Positions 58,617 through 64,000 of a DNA stretch of 64,000 bases are shown here, piece by piece. The notes under the pieces are model-generated. The model ran no database searches. It was not told the origin of the DNA and saw only the letters and a program-made list of their open reading frames with translations. Numbering within the stretch: the stretch's first letter is position 1; each line of letters opens with the position of its first letter. A program made the position numbers and the translations under genes. Source of the stretch: Anabaena sp. FACHB-1237 (GTDB taxonomy: Bacteria; Cyanobacteriota; Cyanobacteriia; Cyanobacteriales; Nostocaceae); the NCBI RefSeq assembly GCF_014696225.1, contig NZ_JACJPV010000010.1, forward strand, positions 62,001-126,000, given 5' to 3'.

Positions 58617-60065
58617 ATGAATTATCCAATGCCTGAACCCCAACCCCAGTATGAAGAAAACTGGGAAGAAGAACTAGATCACGCTATTTTCTCTTTTGAT
58701 GATATTCAAGCTGAACTTAATTATAAACAGGCTAAAACAGCATTACGTAATTTAGTAAATAATCTTGATCTTTCTCCTCATGAAAAATTGGGCTTAGAAG
58801 TAACAATTATGGATTTAGAAACTATGCTAGATAAGTTAGAAAGCATGGTAGTACAAATAGCTGTTTTTGGTATGGTAGGACGTGGTAAGTCTTCTTTACT
58901 AAATGCTTTGGTTGGAGAAGATGTTTTTACAACTGGTCCTTTACATGGTGTCACTCGTGATGCACAAACGGTAAATTGGAGTATTCGGGAGGAGGCTTTA
59001 GGTAGTCTCAAGGTAACTTTACCTACTTTGGGACAGTCTCAGGTGGAATTAATTGATACTCCAGGTTTAGATGAGGTAGACGGAGAAACTCGTGCGGCTT
59101 TAGCTGAACAAATTGCTAAACAGGCTGATTTAATTCTGTTTGTTATTTCTGGAGATATGACAAAAATAGAACAAATGGCTTTATCTCAATTACGACAATT
59201 CGGTAAACCAATCATTCTAGTGTTTAATAAAGTTGATCAATATCCTCAAGCGGATAGATTAGCAATTTATGAGAAAATACGCGATGATCGTGTCAGAGAG
59301 TTACTTTCTCCTGATGAAATAGTTATGGCCTCTGCTTGCCCTATGGTTAAACGGGCTGTACGTCGTCCTGATGGTACTATGGGGGTAAAATTAGAACGCG
59401 GTAATTCTCAAGTTGATGATTTGAAGTTGAAGATATTGGAAATTCTCCATCGTGAAGGTAAGGCTTTAGTAGCTTTGAATACTATGCTATATGCGGATGT
59501 GGTCAATGACCAAATTATTCAACGTAAGTTAATGATTAGAGAAGAACAAGCTAATAAGTTAATTTGGAAAGCTGTGATTACTAAAGCATTGGCGATCGCT
59601 CTCAATCCTGTTACAGTAGTAGATATCCTAAGTGCAGTAATTATTGATATTTCCCTGATTTTAGGCTTATCTAAACTTTATCATATTTCTATGACAGAAG
59701 CCGGTGCTGTACAACTTTTACAAAAGATTGCTATGAGTATGGGAGGTATTGCTGCTAGTGAGTTATTTGCTAATTTAGGATTAAGTGGATTAAAAACTTT
59801 ATTGGGAATATCCGCAACTGCCACAGGAGGAATAGCATTAGGTCCGTATTTATCCGTTGCTATGACACAGGCAGGAGTGGCCGGTGTATCATCCTATGGT
59901 ATCGGACAAGTTACAAAAGCATATTTAGCTAATGGTGCAACTTGGGGACCAGATGGACCAAAGGCAGTAGTAAATCGTATTTTGTCAACTTTAGATGAAA
60001 CTTCTATTTTAAATCGCATTAAAGATGAACTACTCACTAAAGTTAATGCAAGAAATCAAGTATAA
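58617..60065 (+). CDS. Era/dynamin-like GTPase with DUF697 membrane domain
   Basis: 482 residues. G1 is GMVGRGKS (85-92), G3 is DTPGLDE near 157, G4 is NKVDQ near 205 and G5 is SACPM near 241. The second half (about 325-450) is hydrophobic and matches the DUF697 type (ALNPVTVVDILSAVIIDISL, then GISATATGGIALGPYLSVAM). Such proteins attach to membranes and may remodel them; the target is unknown. A gene for an SRPBCC protein follows 67 bp later on the same strand and may be co-transcribed. Confidence 0.85.
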   Translation: MNYPMPEPQPQYEENWEEELDHAIFSFDDIQAELNYKQAKTALRNLVNNLDLSPHEKLGLEVTIMDLETMLDKLESMVVQIAVFGMVGRGKSSLLNALVGEDVFTTGPLHGVTRDAQTVNWSIREEALGSLKVTLPTLGQSQVELIDTPGLDEVDGETRAALAEQIAKQADLILFVISGDMTKIEQMALSQLRQFGKPIILVFNKVDQYPQADRLAIYEKIRDDRVRELLSPDEIVMASACPMVKRAVRRPDGTMGVKLERGNSQVDDLKLKILEILHREGKALVALNTMLYADVVNDQIIQRKLMIREEQANKLIWKAVITKALAIALNPVTVVDILSAVIIDISLILGLSKLYHISMTEAGAVQLLQKIAMSMGGIAASELFANLGLSGLKTLLGISATATGGIALGPYLSVAMTQAGVAGVSSYGIGQVTKAYLANGATWGPDGPKAVVNRILSTLDETSILNRIKDELLTKVNARNQV

Positions 60066-60132
60066 AAGGAGAGGGAACGGCCGTTCGCCTTTACAGGAGT
60101 CAGCAGAATTACATTTTACCCAATTACCAATT

Positions 60133-60597
60133 ATGACATCTTCCCAAATATTAGAACAATCTGTTATAATTAATACATCATCTACCATTGTGGAACAGTG
60201 TATCACTGAGTTACATCTAATGCACCAGTGGCTAAACCCTGTACTGCGATGTGAACCCGTAGACGAAATATGGAGTACAGAAGTTGGTAGTCACAGTCGT
60301 TTTATCATTCAAGTGCCTCTATTATACCCAACCTTAAATGTTGTAGTTGTGGAAAGACAACCTGGTTTAATAGTTTGGGGTTTTGAGGGTTTTTTTCAAG
60401 GGTGCGATCGCTGGGAATGTCAACCATTAAATGATCATACATTGTTGCCCTGCACATTACTAATTAATCGCTTTGAGTATTCTATTCCTAACCCTATCAT
60501 CAGTTGGGGATTTAATAAATTTGCCCTATCTTGGACACAAAAAGATATGGAGGCACAATTACAAAGACTTAAACAGGTCGCAGAACGTCCACATTAA
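60133..60597 (+). CDS. SRPBCC (START-like) family protein
   Basis: 154 residues from ATG 60133 (MTSSQILEQSVIINTSSTIV). The frame is open further up, to 60025, but that part overlaps the GTPase gene. The fold pattern is an opening strand, two helices (VEQCITELHLMHQWLNPVLR) and later beta strands, closed by a long helix (FALSWTQKDMEAQLQRLKQV). SRPBCC proteins bind hydrophobic ligands; ligand unknown. A palindromic AACGGCCGTT lies near 60075 between the two genes. Confidence 0.8.
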   Translation: MTSSQILEQSVIINTSSTIVEQCITELHLMHQWLNPVLRCEPVDEIWSTEVGSHSRFIIQVPLLYPTLNVVVVERQPGLIVWGFEGFFQGCDRWECQPLNDHTLLPCTLLINRFEYSIPNPIISWGFNKFALSWTQKDMEAQLQRLKQVAERPH

Positions 60598-61176
60598 TAA
60601 TTTACTATTATTACAGCAATTTTTATCTATTTATCTAATTTAAGCCACAAAATGAGGTAAAATTGGGTAAGGGTATTATTTAATTATAGAATCTACACAT
60701 TGACAGAATCAACCAAATATAGAGTATAGCTTTTGGGCATTTTCAGATGATTTTTTGATGATTTTTGAGCGATAGCTTCGTTCACCGTAGCCATCGGATC
60801 GGAAGTTAATCGCCAAAAACCTCAAAAGACGGGTTTTTCTGGTCCCTATTTTTTTACCACCTTATTTTCTCAAATGATTGCCAAATCTCATCTTCAACCC
60901 TCTTTTCAACCGTTAAGAAAAATTTACTATATAACTTGCAAATTAAAAAATTATGAGATATAATTATTAATCTGTGTGAAAGCTGTAATATCTTTGGGCA
61001 TAAAAATAAAATTTGGGCACAAAAAACCGTTAGCTTACTAAAAATTATAAGTAAGCCAATGGGTATAAAACGTGCTTGTGTAGATTACCATTGAATGCAG
61101 TCAATAGTAAATGACCACAATGTCGTTTTGCCTGAAGTAATTTAGTTTTGATGTTATGTCATGTTTTAGAACTACA
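60598..61176. other. 579-bp spacer
   Basis: Between convergent SRPBCC and HNH genes. It has a hairpin AAAAACC/GGTTTTT (60815-60838) followed by T-rich text, a run of GATGATTTTT-like repeats near 60747-60770, and no coding frame. The GC-rich block near 60770-60840 may be an old mobile-element scar, but I cannot name it. Confidence 0.4.
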
Positions 61177-61674
61177 TCAAAGGCCGATGACATACTTTTG
61201 CCACTCTTGATGAAGCCCACTTTTCACGTGTTTTGTCACCTCAAAGTAAAGGCTACTGTGAGGTTGTCTAGGGGGATGCCGTAAAGGCATACGCGCTTCT
61301 TGAGGTGTACGATTGCCCTTTTTGATATTGCAGCGCACACAAGCCGTAACAATATTTTCCCAGGAATCGCCACCGCCACGCGATCGCGGTAATACGTGAT
61401 CTAGGGTCAACTCATCCCCTGCGTAACCACAGTATTGGCAAGTATGACCATCACGATGTAAGATATTTCGGCGAGTTAAAGGAATTTCCTTGTAAGGAAC
61501 ACGAACGTAATGACGCAACCGGATCACGGTTGGTAGGGGAAAACCCGTGTAGAGGCATTTCCCATTATGTTCTAAGCGTTCTGCTTTACCTTTAATCAGT
61601 AAAACCGCAGCACGTCGCCAGTTGGTGATGTTAAGCGGCTCATAGGATGCGTTTAGGACTAAGACCTTCCCCAT
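61177..61674 (-). CDS. HNH endonuclease
   Basis: 165 residues from ATG 61674 (MGKVLVLNASYEPLNITNWR); an ATG at 61725 in frame would add 17 residues outside the conserved part. The zinc and active-site residues are clear: Cys79 and Cys82 (CQYC), His93 (LDHVLPRSRGGGDSWENI), Asn107, and Cys112/Cys115 (CVRCN). This HNH protein is widespread and strongly conserved in cyanobacteria, probably a housekeeping DNA enzyme rather than a homing nuclease. A HIP1 site lies inside the active-site coding region. Confidence 0.88.
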   Translation of the reverse strand: MGKVLVLNASYEPLNITNWRRAAVLLIKGKAERLEHNGKCLYTGFPLPTVIRLRHYVRVPYKEIPLTRRNILHRDGHTCQYCGYAGDELTLDHVLPRSRGGGDSWENIVTACVRCNIKKGNRTPQEARMPLRHPPRQPHSSLYFEVTKHVKSGLHQEWQKYVIGL

Positions 61675-61862
61675 TGGTATTAGGTTTGGATTAGTTTTGG
61701 GCATGATTTTTACTGATTCTAACACAAATCTATCCTGTTGGGGAAATTAAGTAGTTAATTGTTTGCTAACTTTCCCTAACTGATGCTATACTTATTTTCA
61801 TGGCATACATACCTAATAGAATTAGAGCTTATGTTTTTCACTGAGTAAAATATTACTGTTAA

Positions 61863-62006
61863 TTAACTGCCCGCTTCATAAGCTGTTTTAATCCATAATT
61901 CCCGCGCTTGATTAATATTGATCATTATCTCTTGTAGGGTTTATGCTTGAGTAGAACATCCAGGTAAATTTTTTATTTCTGCTACATAACCAAAGATACT
62001 CACTAC
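61863..62006 (-). pseudogene. hicB-type antitoxin remnant
   Basis: On the minus strand the frame reads GYVAEIKNLPGCSTQA, a stop, then TLQEIMININQARELWIKTA and YEAGS. This is the HicB core (AEVPDLPGC, then a helix ending in ELWxxTA) with one TAA inside and no start codon in frame upstream. No hicA is next to it. It fills most of the gap between the amidase and HNH genes. Confidence 0.75.
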
Positions 62007-62027
62007 TCTACTAATTGCTGAAAATGG

Positions 62028-63854
62028 CTATCTTTGTTTTAAATACTTGAGAATACCATAAGCAATACCTTGAGCCATACGGGTTTGATATTCTGGAGAA
62101 CCTAAACGTGGGTTATCTTCGCTACCAGTCATATAACCAGTTTCCACTAGAATAGCTGGTATAGAGTTTTTTCTGAGCACATAAAACCTGGCTTTGCGAG
62201 TACCACGATTTTTAAGAGTGCTAATATTATCCAAAATACTATTTCTTACTGTGTCTGCTAAAGCATAACCACTTTCAAAATAGTAAACTTCTAAACCATT
62301 CACATCAGGACGATTATCCACAGAATTAGCGTGAATACTCACAAATAAATTAGCATTGACTCGTTTAGTAATATCTACCCTTCCTTGTAATTCTACAAAA
62401 AAATCAGCATCTCTCGTAAGTACAGCGTGAACACCATTTTCTTCTAAAATTCTGGCCACTTTGAGGCTAATAGGTAAAACTACATCCTTTTCTAGTAAAC
62501 CACCTAAACCTGGAGCACCAGAATCTTTACCACCATGACCAGGATCTATCACTACTAATACTTTACCATTGCGAAGGGGTTGGCGATCGCTCACATCTGT
62601 GGGGATATTACGAGGTTCAGGAATAGAAATACCCAGGTCATTTTTTCGCTTATTCTTTAACTCCAAGGTTAATAAACCAGGGCTTACTTGACTAAGTTCA
62701 CCAAAACTCACACCGGGAGCAGGTTGTACTAAGATCACTACATCATCAGGTTTTTGCGGTTGTAGTCTAATTCTGAAAATCGGGCTATTACTAGCAAATT
62801 GTGGACCTTTCACACGAGGATCTAACTTAGCATTAGGTATAGTAATACGGAAAAGACCCGAACTTTCATCCCAACTTCCCGTAGCATTTACAGATTGATC
62901 TGCACTGATGATTAATTGTGTACCGTTACTTGATATATCTAATGATTTAATAGTTGCAGACCTATTTTGTTCAATAGGTTGTATATTATCACGATTTATA
63001 TTAGATAATTTACCATCTTGACGAGGTAATACCACAAAACCATTGTTACCTATCACCCTGGCATCCCAAATAGTATAATTATTATCTAATTCTAAAGTCA
63101 TACGAACCGTAGATTTACCATTATCAAACGGATTAAACTGGATTCTGCGTACACCGTAACGGTTGATTAATAAATCTTGTTGTTCTAGACGTGAAGATAA
63201 TACAGCATCAACAATATCAATGTTTATAGTTTTTTGATCCGGACTAATATCTACTTCCAATTGAGGGTTTTTACCTGTGGTACTCACATAAAAACCATCT
63301 TTAGTCACTCGTAATTTATGAATTTGAGTAATTCTGGCTTCAGAAGAGATATCAACATTCCTTTGCGTATTACCACCATAATTATTGACATGATTAGAGT
63401 TATCATTATTAATTGGTAATGAAGATATGTTTTCCGATTCTGTGCTAATAGTAGAAGATGGAGAAATAGGTTCAGGATCCGGTAATTGGATTAACCAACG
63501 GTTACGCCCCGGAACAAATTTAACTTGTTGAGGATTTAAAGTATAACCAGGACTAATTTCTACTACTACCCGTGTAGTTTGTTCATCAAATTGGCCAATG
63601 CGTAAAGCTCGAATCTTACCACCAATGGGTTGAATATACTGGGGACGGCCAAATTCAGTACCTGGTAAATCTATAACCAAGCGTGTAGGATTAAATATTA
63701 ATTGTGCTTGGGGTTGAACAGTATTAGAAGTATTAATTTCTAACAGATTTCGTTGCGGATCAAATCGCCAAGATTGTAATTGTGCTGCCATCGCTGGGGC
63801 TGAAACAGCCAAAATTGTTCCTAAAGTCGTAGGTATGAACCAATGTAATTTCAC
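62028..63854 (-). CDS. amiC: N-acetylmuramoyl-L-alanine amidase, AmiC type
   Basis: 608 residues. A signal peptide ends near AMAAQ. Two AMIN domains follow (about 27-125 and 175-290, with LRIGQFDEQTTRVVVEISPG and VRRIQFNPFDNGKSTVRMTL), then a third AMIN-like stretch near 305-400. The C-terminal Amidase_3 domain has VVIDPGHGGKDSGAPGLGG near 432, SIHANSVDNRPDVNGLEVYY near 510 and ILVETGYMTGSEDN with the catalytic Glu. It cuts septal peptidoglycan; in Nostoc related AmiC proteins drill the nanopores between cells. It lies downstream of a second amidase gene. Confidence 0.92.
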   Translation of the reverse strand: MKLHWFIPTTLGTILAVSAPAMAAQLQSWRFDPQRNLLEINTSNTVQPQAQLIFNPTRLVIDLPGTEFGRPQYIQPIGGKIRALRIGQFDEQTTRVVVEISPGYTLNPQQVKFVPGRNRWLIQLPDPEPISPSSTISTESENISSLPINNDNSNHVNNYGGNTQRNVDISSEARITQIHKLRVTKDGFYVSTTGKNPQLEVDISPDQKTINIDIVDAVLSSRLEQQDLLINRYGVRRIQFNPFDNGKSTVRMTLELDNNYTIWDARVIGNNGFVVLPRQDGKLSNINRDNIQPIEQNRSATIKSLDISSNGTQLIISADQSVNATGSWDESSGLFRITIPNAKLDPRVKGPQFASNSPIFRIRLQPQKPDDVVILVQPAPGVSFGELSQVSPGLLTLELKNKRKNDLGISIPEPRNIPTDVSDRQPLRNGKVLVVIDPGHGGKDSGAPGLGGLLEKDVVLPISLKVARILEENGVHAVLTRDADFFVELQGRVDITKRVNANLFVSIHANSVDNRPDVNGLEVYYFESGYALADTVRNSILDNISTLKNRGTRKARFYVLRKNSIPAILVETGYMTGSEDNPRLGSPEYQTRMAQGIAYGILKYLKQR

Positions 63855-63894
63855 GGTACTTGCTCCTCAAATAATATACCGAAAATAATTGAGT

Positions 63895-64000
63895 TTATCG
63901 TGATCTCAGGTATTGAAGAATACCTTGAGCGATCGCTTCTGCCATTTGATTCTGATATGCTGAAGTTCTTAAATTAGCTGCATCTTCTCTCCCCGTCACA
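63895..64000 (-). CDS. Second AmiC-type amidase, C-terminal end only
   Basis: Thirty-four codons before the stop read VTGREDAANLRTSAYQNQMA and then EAIAQGILQYLRSR. This matches the end of the amidase next door (YMTGSEDNPRLGSPEYQTRM, then AYGILKYLKQR). The gene runs off the right edge. With 40 bp between them the two should be co-transcribed, as with amiC1-amiC2 in Nostoc. Confidence 0.85.
   Translation of the reverse strand, partial: VTGREDAANLRTSAYQNQMAEAIAQGILQYLRSR

Overview
The window is chromosomal DNA from a filamentous, very probably heterocyst-forming cyanobacterium (Nostocales). The evidence is the allophycocyanin core operon apcE-apcA-apcB-apcC, where ApcE carries four linker repeats as in the pentacylindrical cores of Nostocales; the chlorophyll cyclase acsF; the NDH-1 subunit ndhN; a xisH/xisI pair; many HIP1 octamers (GCGATCGC); and heptamer-type short tandem repeats between genes. 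The DNA is AT-rich and the spacers hold many decayed mobile elements, which fits the Dolichospermum/Anabaena/Aphanizomenon group. That genus-level placement is inference.

Layout. 1-7 kb: an ATP-grasp ligase, acsF, a manganese-type ABC importer (mntC divergent from mntA-mntB) and a TrkA-type potassium channel. 7-18 kb: a RodZ-like membrane HTH protein, an rRNA pseudouridine synthase, a DUF2993 protein, cdsA, cbiT, a CPA2 cation/proton antiporter with stress-protein tail, a DUF3172 protein, xisI/xisH, an intact Uma2 nuclease, an unknown acidic protein and ndhN. 19.3-37.2 kb: the long S10-spc-alpha ribosomal cluster in cyanobacterial order (rplC-D-W-B, rpsS, rplV, rpsC, rplP, rpmC, rpsQ, rplN-X-E, rpsH, rplF-R, rpsE, rplO, secY, adk, infA, rpmJ, rpsM, rpsK, rpoA, rplQ, truA, rplM, rpsI, rpmE, prfA), preceded by a 1.4 kb gene-free stretch. 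37.2-38.2 kb: a graveyard of small mobile elements. 38.2-45.2 kb: rpsP-khpA, phoH, a frameshifted Uma2 gene, two conserved unknown proteins, tRNA-Tyr and tRNA-Thr, a BlaI/M56 regulator pair and a decayed Ser/Thr kinase. 45.4-53.2 kb: purF and the apc operon. 53.2-64 kb: a tnpB remnant, MITEs, murD, a beta-helix protein, a dynamin/Era-like GTPase with an SRPBCC protein, an HNH endonuclease, a hicB remnant and two tandem AmiC-type amidases, the upstream one cut by the window edge.

Most genes are housekeeping: translation, secretion, tetrapyrrole synthesis, light harvesting, cell wall and ion transport. I see no prophage, CRISPR array, biosynthetic cluster or clear new multi-gene system. The least described material is in the spacers: a MITE family with terminal TACAGCA and subterminal ATGAGGTACA (three complete copies and one partial), one copy carrying a clean 23-bp insertion; a second repeat family that appears to be interrupted by another element; three copies of one palindrome around the mnt genes; a 19-bp stem between apcB and apcC; and several genes caught in decay (uma2, a kinase, hicB, tnpB, an IS transposase).
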